DNA of 64,000 nucleotides, from contig NZ_LMVC01000002.1 of the NCBI RefSeq assembly GCF_001510655.1, forward strand, positions 780,390 through 844,389, read 5' to 3'. Origin of the DNA: Fictibacillus sp. FJAT-27399. GTDB lineage: Bacteria > Bacillota > Bacilli > Bacillales > Fictibacillaceae. The notes under the pieces are model-generated. The model ran no database searches, had not been told where the DNA came from, and was given only the letters and a program-made list of their open reading frames with translations. Position 1 is the first letter of the stretch. Each line of letters starts with the position of its first letter. The translations under genes and the position numbers were made by a program. Positions 27,159 to 35,774 of this stretch are shown here, piece by piece.

Positions 27159-27995
27159 ATGCCTTTAGTAAAAATGAAAGAAATATTGGCTCATGCGGAG
27201 GAACATCGATACGGTGTAGGGGCTTTTAGTGTGGCCAGCATGGAAATGATTATGGGTGCGGTCTCTGCCGCTGAAGAACTCCGGTCTCCGCTGATTTTGC
27301 AGATTGCAGAAGTGAGGCTGAAGCACTCTCCGCTGCACTTAATCGGGCCGTCCATGGTGGCGGCGGCAAAAAAAGCAGAGGTTCCGGTAGCCGTTCATTT
27401 TGATCATGGCTTATCGGAAGAAAAAATTCATGAGGCGCTTAAAACCGGTTTTTCCTCTGTGATGTACGATGGTTCTCATCATTCCCTGGACGAAAACATT
27501 GCTCAAACCAAAAAAATGGCTGCACTTGCGAGGGAATACGGGGCAACGGTTGAGGCGGAACTGGGACAGGTCGGAGGAAGTGAAGATGGTTCAGTGGATC
27601 TTGAAGTCCTGCTGACCGGTGTAAAAGAGGCTCAAGAATTCACGGCTGCAACAGAGATTGATGCTTTAGCTGTAGCGATTGGCAATGCACACGGAATGTA
27701 CAAAGGAGAACCTCAGCTGCGTTTTGACCGTCTTGAAGAAATTCATAATGAGGTAGATGTTCCGCTCGTGCTTCACGGGGGATCCGGAATTTCCGAGGAT
27801 GGTTTCAGAAGAAGCATCGGGCTTGGCATACGCAAAATAAATGTGGCCACTGCCACGTTTAACCAAGTGCTCAGAATAGTGAATGAAAATGTGCCTTTTT
27901 CGGATTACTTTTCTTACCATGAACAGGTAACAGCTGCTGCTAAAGAAAATGTAAAACGCCATATGCGCATGTTCAAAAGTGACGGACGACTATAG
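27159..27995 (+). CDS. iolJ: 6-phospho-5-dehydro-2-deoxygluconate aldolase (class II)
   Basis: This 278-residue class II aldolase is related to fructose-bisphosphate aldolase. It cleaves 2-deoxy-5-keto-gluconate 6-phosphate into dihydroxyacetone phosphate and malonate semialdehyde. The zinc and catalytic motifs HFDHGLSEE, VEAELGQVGG, GNAHGMY and LHGGSGIS are all present. RBS AAGGAGGGG. Its place in the iol operon supports IolJ over a glycolytic aldolase. Confidence 0.9.
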   Translation: MPLVKMKEILAHAEEHRYGVGAFSVASMEMIMGAVSAAEELRSPLILQIAEVRLKHSPLHLIGPSMVAAAKKAEVPVAVHFDHGLSEEKIHEALKTGFSSVMYDGSHHSLDENIAQTKKMAALAREYGATVEAELGQVGGSEDGSVDLEVLLTGVKEAQEFTAATEIDALAVAIGNAHGMYKGEPQLRFDRLEEIHNEVDVPLVLHGGSGISEDGFRRSIGLGIRKINVATATFNQVLRIVNENVPFSDYFSYHEQVTAAAKENVKRHMRMFKSDGRL

Positions 27996-28007
27996 GAGGG
28001 TAACAGC

Positions 28008-28799
28008 ATGTATGAGAGACTTGGAGAATTAAAGGAAGGCTATACTACAATCACCGACATGAAAACAAAGCATACGGATATGCTTCAGGATATTGGGATC
28101 TACACTTTATCTGAAGGAAGTGAACAGATTCTTTTGGACGAAGAAAAAGAGGCAGCCCTTCTTCTTCTAGGAGGGAAAATCGTGCTGGAATGGAATGGCA
28201 ACTCCCGGTTGATTCAGCGTGAATCCCTTTTTGAAGAAGACCCATGGTGCCTGCATGTACCAAAAGGCATGGAAGTGAAGATTACAGCACAATCCGCCAG
28301 TGAAGTGCTCCTGCAAAAAACAGATAATGAGAAAGAATTCGAGCCAAAGCTGTATACACCGGAGGATTGCCAAAGCACAGTAGCAGGGGAAGGAGTCTGG
28401 AACGGAACCGCTGAGCGCGTGATACGTACCATTTTCGACTATACGAACGCTCCATACTCCAATCTGGTCATCGGGGAAGTCATCTCCTATCCCGGCCGCT
28501 GGTCGAGCTATCCTCCCCATCATCATGATCAGCCGGAAGTTTATTATTACCGGTTTAACAAACCTCAAGGGTTCGGCTGTGCCATGGTCGGTCCCGAAGC
28601 TTACCGTGTGGAGCATAACAGCTATATCACCATTCCCGGGGAGCTTGACCATCCGCAAGCTACGGCACCCGGGTATGCCATGTATTTTTGCTGGATGATC
28701 CGTCACTTAGAGCAAAATCCTTGGACGGATCGCATTATGGAGGAAGAACATAAATGGCTTCTTGAACCAGGGGCGAAAATCTGGCCAGAAAGTAACTAA
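28008..28799 (+). CDS. iolB: 5-deoxy-glucuronate isomerase
   Basis: This 263-residue bicupin isomerises 5-deoxy-glucuronate to 5-dehydro-2-deoxygluconate, between IolD and IolC. The metal-binding cupin histidines appear in SSYPPHHHDQPEVYYYRF. It is 12 bp after iolJ with RBS AGGAGGG. It is the last gene of the iol operon, so the pathway IolG-E-D-B-C-J-A is complete here. No iolF/iolT permease is present; the ABC system fills that role. Confidence 0.92.
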   Translation: MYERLGELKEGYTTITDMKTKHTDMLQDIGIYTLSEGSEQILLDEEKEAALLLLGGKIVLEWNGNSRLIQRESLFEEDPWCLHVPKGMEVKITAQSASEVLLQKTDNEKEFEPKLYTPEDCQSTVAGEGVWNGTAERVIRTIFDYTNAPYSNLVIGEVISYPGRWSSYPPHHHDQPEVYYYRFNKPQGFGCAMVGPEAYRVEHNSYITIPGELDHPQATAPGYAMYFCWMIRHLEQNPWTDRIMEEEHKWLLEPGAKIWPESN

Positions 28800-28805
28800 T
28801 GTGAT

Positions 28806-29005
28806 CTGATAATAACAGCGTTGCTTGTTCTCTTGTGGAAAAGCTATCGGTTATAGCACCGAGTGCGGTTGAAGCAGTAGAACCTGAGCTTGCTAAGGTT
28901 CAAAGTGGTATTCACTTAAAGAAGTTGCTTCTAGAGAGTAACCCTTACCTCCATTTTAAAAAAGTTCTACATTGGAACAAAAAGAGAGTACACTCCATTA
29001 TTTAA
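28806..29005 (+). pseudogene. possible C-terminal coding remnant
   Basis: One plus-strand frame without its own start reads VEKLSVIAPSAVEAVEPELA, then KVQSGIHLKKLLLESN, and stops near 29003. The composition is protein-like, but I cannot assign a family, and no N-terminal part is seen. Confidence 0.25.
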
Positions 29006-29020
29006 TGAAAATGAAAAAAA

Positions 29021-29051
29021 AGAAGCTCAGTAGTAATGAGCTTCTTTTTTG
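29021..29051. terminator. strong hairpin terminator
   Basis: AGAAGCTCA pairs with TGAGCTTCT, flanked by eight A and six T, so it can act in both directions. It is the first clear terminator after the iol operon. Confidence 0.75.
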
Positions 29052-29149
29052 TGAAAAGTGCATCTTACTTGTTCATATAGTACCTCTCCATTACAAATTT
29101 CGAACGATCTCCACGGACGATACTAGAGGAAAGTTCGATTGGATGTATA

Positions 29150-29402
29150 TGTGACCGACTCCAATAAAAAATATCTTCCATATTCGTAGCGTGCTCGGAA
29201 GATAATCTCTTTAAGAATAACTGCTTTAGCAGATTTACCGAGTCAGAGACATATACAATGTTTTGCTTTATTTCCGGTTTTGTATGTATAGAGATCCCAT
29301 CAAAAGTAACTTCCCCGTCATCCGGATCAAGAATGCCGACAATGTCCGTAATAAAGTCGTATTCCCCACGCCGTTCCTTCCTTCAAGGTTCATTTTTCCA
29401 AA
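29150..29402 (-). pseudogene. ABC transporter ATP-binding protein remnant
   Basis: Read on the minus strand, 29402 to about 29340 gives a Walker A-like GRNGVGNTTLLRTLS, where the Lys of GKT is replaced by Asn. A shifted frame continues as GILDPDDGEVTFDGIS, then EIKQNIVYVSDSVNLL, the normal stretch between Walker A and the Q-loop. No signature or Walker B follows. It is a frameshifted, truncated ABC ATPase fragment. Confidence 0.65.
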
Positions 29403-29464
29403 GAGAAGGAGATGTCCTTTTATGATGTGAACGAGACTAGTTGCTTGTACTGTTGAGTTAACAA

Positions 29465-29500
29465 AGGCATGGAAATGTTAAGACATGCCTCTTGTTTTTT
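29465..29500 (+). terminator. intrinsic terminator
   Basis: AGGCATG pairs with CATGCCT over a 12-base loop, followed by CTTGTTTTTT. Confidence 0.6.
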
Positions 29501-29640
29501 CAGTATAATGAGGCCATGCTGTTTTATCAGCATTTGTGTATGTCCATTGAGGCAAGCTGAAACTCGTTTTCCCATTGGGCTAGTGTGAACGTGAACGGGT
29601 AATTAAAGTATAAATAACTTCCGATTATGATAAAAGCAAG

Positions 29641-29663
29641 AAAAGCAGCCGTTTGGCTGCTTA
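29641..29663 (-). terminator. terminator of ppdK
   Basis: On the minus strand AGCAGCC-AAAC-GGCTGCT is followed by TTTCTTGCTTTT. It overlaps the ppdK stop codon. Confidence 0.65.
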
Positions 29664-32345
29664 AAGATTTAGGATGGTTTGACGTTCATTCACACGCTGT
29701 TTTTGTTCATTTTTAATATTAGCTTGAGCTGCTGCTAGGCGAGCAAGAGGCACTCGATATGGTGAGCAGCTTACGTAATCTAATCCTGCATCATGGAAGA
29801 ATTGGATCGAGCTTTTTTCTCCTCCATGTTCTCCGCAAATTCCTGTTTTTAACCCTGGCTTTGTTTCTCTACCGAGTTTTACGCCAATTTCTACAAGTTT
29901 CCCTACGCCTTCTTGGTCAAGAGAGGCGAATGGGTTTTTCGGTAGAATTTTGTTGTCAATATAGGCCTGAAGGAACTTACCCTCTGCGTCATCGCGACTA
30001 TATCCAAAAGTAGTTTGAGTTAAATCATTTGTTCCAAAGGAAAAAAAGTCTGCCTCCTGAGCAATTTGGTCAGCTGTTAAGGCCGCTCGTGGAACTTCAA
30101 CCATCGTACCTATGAGGTAATCGTATTCCTGTCCTGTTTCTTCCTGAACTTGCAGCCCCGCATTAATGACCAATCGACGCATTTCTTTTAACTCATTAAC
30201 ATGACCAACCAAAGGAATCATTATTTCTGGTTTTACGTCGATTCCTTTTTTCATGACTGCAGTGATTGCATAAAAGATTGCTTTTGCCTGCATTACATAA
30301 ATTTCGGGGTAAATCATGCCCATTCTGCAGCCACGGTGCCCTAACATAGGATTAAATTCATCTAATTGACGTACTTTTCTCAGAAGATGTTCCTTCTCCT
30401 TTAAATCTTTAGAATTTATGTCTGTCATCTGAAGCTTTGTCACTTCAACAAGCAGTTCTTCCTTATCCGGCAAGAACTCGTGAAGAGGGGGATCTAATAA
30501 ACGAATCGTTACAGGGGACCCTCCCATCGCTTCAAAAATTCCTTCAAAATCATTTTGTTGCATTGGTAATAGCTTATGAAGAGCCTCTTCACGCTCCTCG
30601 TATGTTTCAGCCAGAATCATATCCTGAACAATAGGGATTCGATTGATGTCCATAAACATATGTTCTGTACGGCACAATCCAATTCCACCTGCTCCAAATT
30701 CAGCCGCTTTTTTGGCATCCTCGGGATTGTCAGCATTTGCTCTTACACCAAGTTTTCGTTCCTCATCGGCCCAAGTAAGCAACACTTGGAACTGGTCCGA
30801 AAGCTGTGGATCGATCATTGGGATCTCACCTAACATGATTTCACCTGTTGAACCATCAATCGTAATCATATCGCCTTGGTTAACCGTCGTAGTTCCTACT
30901 TTAAAAAGCTTTGATTTTAAATCAATTTTTAATGAATCACAGCCACATATACAAGCTTTTCCCATACCCCTTGCAACAACGGCTGCATGGCTAGTCATTC
31001 CTCCACGGCTTGTGATAACGGCTTGAGCAGCAACAATTCCATGAATATCATCAGGTGTAGTTTCTGAGCGAACAAGAATGATTTTTTTGCCATCTTTCGC
31101 TAATCTCTCTGCTTCATCCGCATCAAATACGACTTCTCCTGTTGCTGCCCCAGGAGAGGCAGGTAGCCCTTTAGCAATCTGTTTTCTTTCATAGGAATCA
31201 TCAATTCGACGATGGAGTAGCTGATTAAGCTGGTCGGGATCTACACGTAAAATGGCTTCTTTCTTATTAATAATTTGTTCTTCTACTAATTCAACGGCTA
31301 TTCGAATGGCCGCTTGAGCTGTTCTTTTACCTGTCCGCGTCTGAAGAATAAATAGCTCACCTCGCTCTACCGTGAACTCAATGTCCTGCATGTCTTGATA
31401 GTGCTTTTCAAGCAGTTGACAAGTATCAACAAACTGCTGATAAACTTCGGGCATTTCATATTGAAGCGTCGCAATGGGTTGAGGTGTACGAATTCCAGCA
31501 ACAACATCCTCTCCCTGTGCATTGATCAAATATTCACCATAAAGCTTAGCTTCTCCTGTAGACGGGTTACGTGTAAAGGCAACGCCAGTACCAGAATCGT
31601 TACTCATATTTCCAAAAACCATACTTTGAATATTTACTGCTGTACCAAGGTGACCAGGAATTTTTTGAAGACGGCGGTATACAATCGCACGTTGATTATT
31701 CCAGGAATCAAAAACGGCACTGATGGAAAGGAATAATTGTTCCTTTGGATCCTCTGGAAAAGTTCTTCTCGCATGCTTCATAACAATTTCTTTATATCCT
31801 TTAATCACTTCTCGCCAATCTTCTTCAGTCATTTCGGGATCTGAAGTATATCCCTTATTTTCTCTCGTTTCCTCTAAAAGTTGCTCAAAATAATAACTGT
31901 CCACATCGAGGACAACATCACTAAACATTTGAATGAACCTACGGTAGGAGTCATAGGCAAAACGCGGATTTTCTGTAAGCTTGGCCAATCCTTCCACAGT
32001 GTCATCATTCATACCAAGGTTTAATACGGTATCCATCATTCCGGGCATGGAGTGTACAGCACCAGAACGTACAGAAACAAGAAGGGGGTTCGATGGGTCT
32101 CCAAGTTTTTTACCTGTTTTTTCTTCAAGTTTACCAAGAGCTTCTAATACCTGAAATTTGACCTCTGTAGAAATCGATTTTCCGTCCTCATAATATAAAT
32201 TACAGGCCTCAGTGGAAAGGGTAAAACCATAAGGGACAGGTAACCCGATTTTCGTCATTTCTGCCAGGTTTGCTCCCTTACCTCCTAATAGGTCCTTTTT
32301 TTTGCTGTTCCCCTCGTCAAACATATATACAAATTTAGTCATCAT
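29661..32345 (-). CDS. ppdK: pyruvate, phosphate dikinase
   Basis: This 894-residue enzyme interconverts pyruvate, ATP and phosphate with phosphoenolpyruvate, AMP and diphosphate. Domains in order: the N-terminal ATP-grasp (GGKGANLAEMTKIGLPVPYG), the phosphohistidine swivel domain (GGMTSHAAVVARGMGKACICG, His near residue 455) and the C-terminal PEP-binding barrel (GFGAGGIGLCRTEHMF, GTNDLTQTTFGYSRDD, CSPYRVPLARLAAAQ). Length is normal. It is encoded after, and overlaps by four bases with, its regulator. The pair lets cells run between glycolysis and gluconeogenesis. Confidence 0.95.
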   Translation of the reverse strand: MMTKFVYMFDEGNSKKKDLLGGKGANLAEMTKIGLPVPYGFTLSTEACNLYYEDGKSISTEVKFQVLEALGKLEEKTGKKLGDPSNPLLVSVRSGAVHSMPGMMDTVLNLGMNDDTVEGLAKLTENPRFAYDSYRRFIQMFSDVVLDVDSYYFEQLLEETRENKGYTSDPEMTEEDWREVIKGYKEIVMKHARRTFPEDPKEQLFLSISAVFDSWNNQRAIVYRRLQKIPGHLGTAVNIQSMVFGNMSNDSGTGVAFTRNPSTGEAKLYGEYLINAQGEDVVAGIRTPQPIATLQYEMPEVYQQFVDTCQLLEKHYQDMQDIEFTVERGELFILQTRTGKRTAQAAIRIAVELVEEQIINKKEAILRVDPDQLNQLLHRRIDDSYERKQIAKGLPASPGAATGEVVFDADEAERLAKDGKKIILVRSETTPDDIHGIVAAQAVITSRGGMTSHAAVVARGMGKACICGCDSLKIDLKSKLFKVGTTTVNQGDMITIDGSTGEIMLGEIPMIDPQLSDQFQVLLTWADEERKLGVRANADNPEDAKKAAEFGAGGIGLCRTEHMFMDINRIPIVQDMILAETYEEREEALHKLLPMQQNDFEGIFEAMGGSPVTIRLLDPPLHEFLPDKEELLVEVTKLQMTDINSKDLKEKEHLLRKVRQLDEFNPMLGHRGCRMGMIYPEIYVMQAKAIFYAITAVMKKGIDVKPEIMIPLVGHVNELKEMRRLVINAGLQVQEETGQEYDYLIGTMVEVPRAALTADQIAQEADFFSFGTNDLTQTTFGYSRDDAEGKFLQAYIDNKILPKNPFASLDQEGVGKLVEIGVKLGRETKPGLKTGICGEHGGEKSSIQFFHDAGLDYVSCSPYRVPLARLAAAQANIKNEQKQRVNERQTILNL

Positions 32346-33163
32346 ATCAGCAAATACCTCTCTTTTTTTAATATGGCTAATATTGAATCAGCGGTCTCTT
32401 CAACCGCTTTATTTGAGACATTAATAACTGGACAGCCGATGCGTTTCATGATTTTCTCAGCATAATCTAATTCCTCAAGAATCCGATCTAAATTTGCATA
32501 ATTTGCTTGAGTTGCTAACCCTAAATTCTTTAATCGTTCCTTTCTGATTTCATTCAGTTTATCTGGTGTAATGACTAAACCCACGCATTTGTTTCTTGGA
32601 ATATCAAAAAGCTCGTCAGGAGGTGTTATTTCAGGGACTAAAGGTACATTGGCCACCTTATACTTCTTATTAGCTAAATACATAGAAAGGGGGGTCTTTG
32701 ATGTTCTAGAAACCCCAATTAATACAATATCTGCCCTTGTAATCCCTTGTACCTCTTGTCCATCATCATATTTTACGGCGAACTCAATCGCTTCAACTCT
32801 TCGGAAATAGTTATCATCCAATTTCCTCATTAATCTAGGTTCGCCTTTAGGTTCTTTATTAAATTTTTGACTAAATGCTGTCATAAGCGGATTCATTAAA
32901 TCAACTGCGACAATCCCTTCTTCACGCGCCTTTCGATCGAGATATTCCTTTAAAGATGGAATGACAATCGTGTAGGCAATGATGCAATTACTATACTTCG
33001 ATACAGCAATGACATTATTAAGATCTTTGTTATCCTCTACATAGGAAAAATTTTGGATTTCAATATCTTCCCCATTAAATTGAGACGCAACTGCTTTTAC
33101 CATCAACTCAGCTGTTTCTCCAACCGAGTCAGAAACGACATAGACAAACTTTTTTTTATTCAC
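32342..33163 (-). CDS. pyruvate phosphate dikinase regulatory protein (PPSR, DUF299)
   Basis: This 273-residue bifunctional kinase/phosphorylase uses ADP to inactivate, and phosphate to reactivate, PpdK on the threonine next to its catalytic histidine. The start FVYVVSDSVGETAELMVKAV and the P-loop GVSRTSKTPLSMYLANK are diagnostic. The stop overlaps the ppdK start (ATGA). The family relative in B. subtilis is YqfL; here linkage to ppdK makes the partner certain. Confidence 0.92.
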   Translation of the reverse strand: MNKKKFVYVVSDSVGETAELMVKAVASQFNGEDIEIQNFSYVEDNKDLNNVIAVSKYSNCIIAYTIVIPSLKEYLDRKAREEGIVAVDLMNPLMTAFSQKFNKEPKGEPRLMRKLDDNYFRRVEAIEFAVKYDDGQEVQGITRADIVLIGVSRTSKTPLSMYLANKKYKVANVPLVPEITPPDELFDIPRNKCVGLVITPDKLNEIRKERLKNLGLATQANYANLDRILEELDYAEKIMKRIGCPVINVSNKAVEETADSILAILKKERYLLI

Positions 33164-33728
33164 ATCCGAATCTCCTATTCTTGCATTTTAATGTCATCAC
33201 TTCAGCAATTCTTATGTAATCGTCGTTTGGTAATCGATAAGAAGATCATCTTACATGTACTCCATTCACTTACACCAAATAGTGAATCTATTTAACAATT
33301 AATTAGAATTTTTGCTATAGAAATAAGCTTCACTATTGTGTTTGAAACAGTCAATGCTCTCGTCCCAATAGATAAGGAAGGTAAAACATTAAACTTGTAA
33401 TAACTACCTACCAGTGATATTGCTAAATGAAATACAGATCCACTTTTTCATCCTTTGATTAAATTATGTTATACTATTTATCTTATTAAAATGTATATGT
33501 GTTATACTATTTTATTTAAATAGTATACTATCATTAAATATAATGAGATACAATCCCTTTTCGAGGTATCTCGTAAAAAAGTTCAAAAAACAGGTAAGTA
33601 AAGTAATAAAGTTGGTACTTGGCGATTCCAACCCGCATAAATTAAATTGTTTATTTGTACCCATACGTAAACAGTTGTGTTTTTATTATGGGTAAAATAC
33701 TTTTTAATTTACTGGTACAGCTTCATTT
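33164..33728. other. intergenic region upstream of the ppdK regulator
   Basis: A+T-rich DNA with a perfect inverted repeat at 33503-33527 and a hairpin (GAGATAC/GTATCTC) near 33544-33571. I see no gene. Confidence 0.4.
33503..33527. repeat. perfect inverted repeat, possible operator
   Basis: TATACTATTT and AAATAGTATA are separated by five bases. It lies in a gene-free stretch before the first toxin locus. Confidence 0.4.
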
Positions 33729-33773
33729 GCAGGGTGGGAAGTGGCAATCCCTTAATTAGAAGGGGTGTCGCTG

Positions 33774-33920
33774 ATGGTTACTGTTACTGATAAACTAATG
33801 CTCATGATTTCTTTCGCATCACTGAACGTTGTAGTAATAGCGGTTATCAACACAAAAAGTAACCCACCCTGCACGGCCAATGTAGGTATAGGTTACTTTT
33901 TTGTTGCCTTATTTACTTAG
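33774..33920 (+). pseudogene. holin-like type I toxin, frameshifted copy
   Basis: The start MVTVTDKLMLMISFASLNVV matches the Hol-Tox family (short hydrophobic toxin peptides beginning M-x-T-Y-E-x-L-x-L-M-I-x-F). In the related locus at 35554 the frame ends INTKK after about 27 residues. Here the homopolymer after AACAC has five A instead of six (33854-33858), so the stop is missed and the frame runs 20 codons further through the terminator region. The 5' element (33729), terminator arms and downstream hairpin (33924) are recognisably those of the second copy. Probably inactive. Confidence 0.65.
33848..33902. terminator. terminator of toxin copy 1
   Basis: AAAAAGTAACC pairs with GGTTACTTTTT across a diverged loop. 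Copy 2 has the perfect version (35629-35672). Confidence 0.55.
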
Positions 33921-33923
33921 GCA

Positions 33924-33938
33924 CTGCACTTCTTGCAG
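33924..33938. ncRNA. conserved small hairpin of toxin locus copy 1
   Basis: CTGCA-CTTCT-TGCAG. The matching hairpin at 35696 reads CCGCA-CTTCT-TGCGG, so the second pair changes from T-A to C-G while pairing is kept. Confidence 0.5.
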
Positions 33939-33958
33939 AATAGCTGTGCTTAGGAGTA

Positions 33959-34351
33959 TCAGTTAGTGGCCGATGCCCGGTACTGACCGGGCATAAAGTG
34001 AATTGGCTGTGACTGGGGCTGCCCCTGCTGTCCAGGCACAAAATGTATAGGATGGGACTGATGCTGTCCCTGGTGCCCAGGTGTCCAATGTACTGGATGA
34101 GTGTGCAAACCATGTTGTACAGGTGTCCAATGTGCCGGATGGGTGTGAGGATGAGGTACATGGTGTCCATGTGACCAATGGATATAATGGGGATGATGAA
34201 CATGATGGGGATGATGTCCATACGGCCATTGAGCGTGCTGGGTGTGTGGCATGTGATGCTGACTATGCTGGCTGCTATGATGACTATGTTGTTGTTGCAC
34301 CATCACTCCTCCTGGAATCCATGAGCCAGGCTGCTGGTGTCGATTAACCAA
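33959..34351 (-). CDS. histidine-rich repeat protein, probable spore coat component
   Basis: This 130-residue protein has more than 30 histidines. The C-terminal half is built of imperfect repeats of about 15 residues (HPVHWTPGHQGQHQS, HPIHFVPGQQGQPQS). It starts at TTG 34351 behind GGGAGG with a seven-base spacer, which decides the frame: the repeat also keeps other frames open. Low complexity with His/Gln/Pro is typical of outer spore coat proteins, and another coat-like gene lies at 36348. Metal binding through histidines is plausible but not shown. I do not recognise a named family. Confidence 0.6.
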   Translation of the reverse strand: MVNRHQQPGSWIPGGVMVQQQHSHHSSQHSQHHMPHTQHAQWPYGHHPHHVHHPHYIHWSHGHHVPHPHTHPAHWTPVQHGLHTHPVHWTPGHQGQHQSHPIHFVPGQQGQPQSQPIHFMPGQYRASATN

Positions 34352-34494
34352 TCAAAAACCTCCCTTCATTCAATTTGAATTAGAAGGACTTCTCTATCAG
34401 TTTATAAACGTATAGAAAAACTGTTCTGATGATAATGCCTAAATCATATGTAAAAATCAACAAAAAGAACATTTTTATTATTATATTATAGTCT

Positions 34495-34645
34495 CTAAAT
34501 CTCGATTTGTTGCCGCAATCAAACGTACATCAAAAGTATTACTTCAGTTCTGCCGACTCAGACTAACTCTTTTTGCTGCAGAACCCTCAACAGCTTAGCC
34601 TGGAGATGGTATATCATATCACCAAATTCATCTAGGAAAATGGCG
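34495..34645 (-). pseudogene. sigma-54-dependent activator (AAA+ domain) fragment
   Basis: The minus strand reads AIFLDEFGDMIYHLQAKLL, then RVLQQKEL, a stop, VGRTEV, and in a shifted frame LIAATNRDLE. This is the Walker B to sensor I stretch of NtrC-type enhancer-binding proteins, with at least one stop and one frameshift. Nothing of the flanking domains remains. Confidence 0.7.
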
Positions 34646-35180
34646 TTTTTTTGAATGTGTGAGAACTAATACAACTCAAATAACCATGTTGTATGATCAA
34701 ATATTTTACAATCGTTTATGCTTGCATATACGATTATGTGTACATTTGTATTTTGTCGAATAAACCAATAAAAGTTAGTAAAAAGGAGATTGGCTGCCTT
34801 TTTCCTCCTTTGTTCTTCCCAGTTATGCTCCATCATTGAATATTGAGGAATTCGTAGGATTTTAAATATGTACCGAGTACTGGATGTGTTCAACAAAAGG
34901 GCAAAGATCCGTTCCGTTAGCTGCCATTGGGTGGCGTAACAAGGAATTGTATTTATAAGTAATTGGAACATTAGATTTGGTTTAGTTGAAGAGATATTTT
35001 TTCCTACAGGTTTGTCCTGTAGCAGCAAAAACTAGAGGACCGGATCATTTTTATTGACCGTTGCTTAAATTAGTTTCATAAGACTAGAAGAAGTTTATCG
35101 TATTATGGAGAGATTTTCTTCGAATAAGAAAAGTGTGTGCTAAAGCTATATATAGCTGTACTTTTACCTACAAGAATAGT
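34646..35180. other. gene-poor stretch
   Basis: A 120-codon minus-strand frame (34666-35028) is open but has no RBS and no recognisable domain; it may be decayed DNA. I see nothing else. Confidence 0.35.
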
Positions 35181-35188
35181 GTATACTT

Positions 35189-35202
35189 AGAGCGTATGTT
35201 CG
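35189..35202. promoter_or_regulatory. LexA-like (SOS) box, imperfect
   Basis: AGAGCGTATGTTCG matches the Bacillus LexA box CGAACNNNNGTTCG with a perfect right half and a 3/5 left half. A TATACT -10-like element lies directly upstream (35182-35187), a position suited to repression of the gene at 35253. Confidence 0.35.
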
Positions 35203-35252
35203 CTTTTTGTGCATATCATTCAAATAATAGTAAATCGTTAATTGGAGTGTTT

Positions 35253-35435
35253 ATGATGTTAAGTATTGAAGGAGAAAAGGTTAGAGGGTTCTTATATGAC
35301 TCGCTAGTAACTGCGAAGAGTGATTTAGGGAAAAATGAAACTATAGTTACAGAGGATCATGTATTATTCTTTATTATTAATAATAGAGACTATAATAAAG
35401 TCAGTAATGCTGGTTATGTAAAAGTATCAAATTAA
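35253..35435 (+). CDS. 60-residue protein of unknown function
   Basis: From ATG 35253 the frame encodes MMLSIEGEKVRGFLYDSLVT, then VTEDHVLFFIINNRDYNKVS. The frame is open further upstream, but an RBS (TTGGAG) sits just before this start. There is no signal or membrane span. An imperfect LexA-like box 50 bp upstream hints at damage control. I do not recognise a family. Confidence 0.45.
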   Translation: MMLSIEGEKVRGFLYDSLVTAKSDLGKNETIVTEDHVLFFIINNRDYNKVSNAGYVKVSN

Positions 35436-35461
35436 AACCCTGCCAAAATGGGGTCTTCAAG

Positions 35462-35490
35462 TTGATTTTAAGGCTGATATGGTATGTAAA
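35462..35490 (+). promoter_or_regulatory. candidate promoter of toxin copy 2
   Basis: TTGATT and TGTAAA are 17 bp apart. The 5' pairing element of the toxin mRNA starts 21 bp later. Confidence 0.4.
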
Positions 35491-35553
35491 ATTAAAATGC
35501 AGTTACATAAGCAGGGTGGCGGTGGCATCCCCGAAAGAAGGGGGGTGTAACCG

Positions 35554-35637
35554 ATGATGACTACTTACGAAGCTTTAACACTCATGATAGCATTCGCAAC
35601 CTTAACCGTAATAATCATCTCAAACACAAAAAAGTAA
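35554..35637 (+). CDS. holin-like type I toxin peptide (Hol-Tox family)
   Basis: This 27-residue hydrophobic peptide, MMTTYEALTLMIAFATLTVI followed by IISNTKK, has the Hol-Tox signature M-T-T-Y-E-A-L-x-L-M-I-x-F. Such peptides insert into the cell membrane and are held in check by an antisense RNA. The RBS is strong (AGAAGGGGGG). The stop codon lies inside the left arm of a perfect 17-bp terminator palindrome. The 5' end (35512-35519) can pair with 35638-35645 at the 3' end, a long-range pairing known from type I toxin mRNAs. A convergent minus-strand promoter supplies the likely antitoxin RNA. Confidence 0.75.
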   Translation: MMTTYEALTLMIAFATLTVIIISNTKK

Positions 35638-35672
35638 CCACCCTGTCTGGCCAGACAGGGTGGTTACTTTTT
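35629..35672. terminator. shared bidirectional terminator of the toxin/antitoxin RNAs
   Basis: The arms 35634-35650 and 35651-35667 are perfect complements (GTAACCACCCTGTCTGG and its reverse complement), with six A on the left and five T on the right. Convergent transcripts from both sides would end here. Confidence 0.8.
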
Positions 35673-35768
35673 CTTCTCATGTTCGATTCGAGCCGCCGCA
35701 CTTCTTGCGGGTAGCTGTAGAACTCTGATGTTCCCGCATCAGGGTTCTTTTTATATTATGCCTTCTCT
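35634..35768 (-). ncRNA. candidate antisense antitoxin RNA
   Basis: A minus-strand promoter at 35775-35803 would start RNA near 35768, reading leftward into the shared terminator and giving about 135-145 nt. The RNA would contain the stems 35721-35746 and 35696-35710. It would overlap the 3' end of the toxin transcript. The layout matches Fst/par-type type I systems with convergent RNAs. Expression is not shown. Confidence 0.55.
35721..35752 (+). terminator. second hairpin of the toxin locus
   Basis: GAACTCTGATG pairs with CATCAGGGTTC (one G-T wobble), followed by TTTTT. It could stop plus-strand read-through, or form the 5' stem of the antisense RNA. Confidence 0.6.
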
Positions 35769-35774
35769 AATCTA

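Noticed and set aside
34081-34347. 88-codon plus-strand frame and two extra minus-strand frames over the His-rich gene
   Set aside because: They are by-products of the repeat; only the frame starting at TTG 34351 has a spaced RBS.
34666-35028. 120-codon minus-strand frame
   Set aside because: No RBS and no recognisable motif in A+T-rich, apparently decayed DNA.
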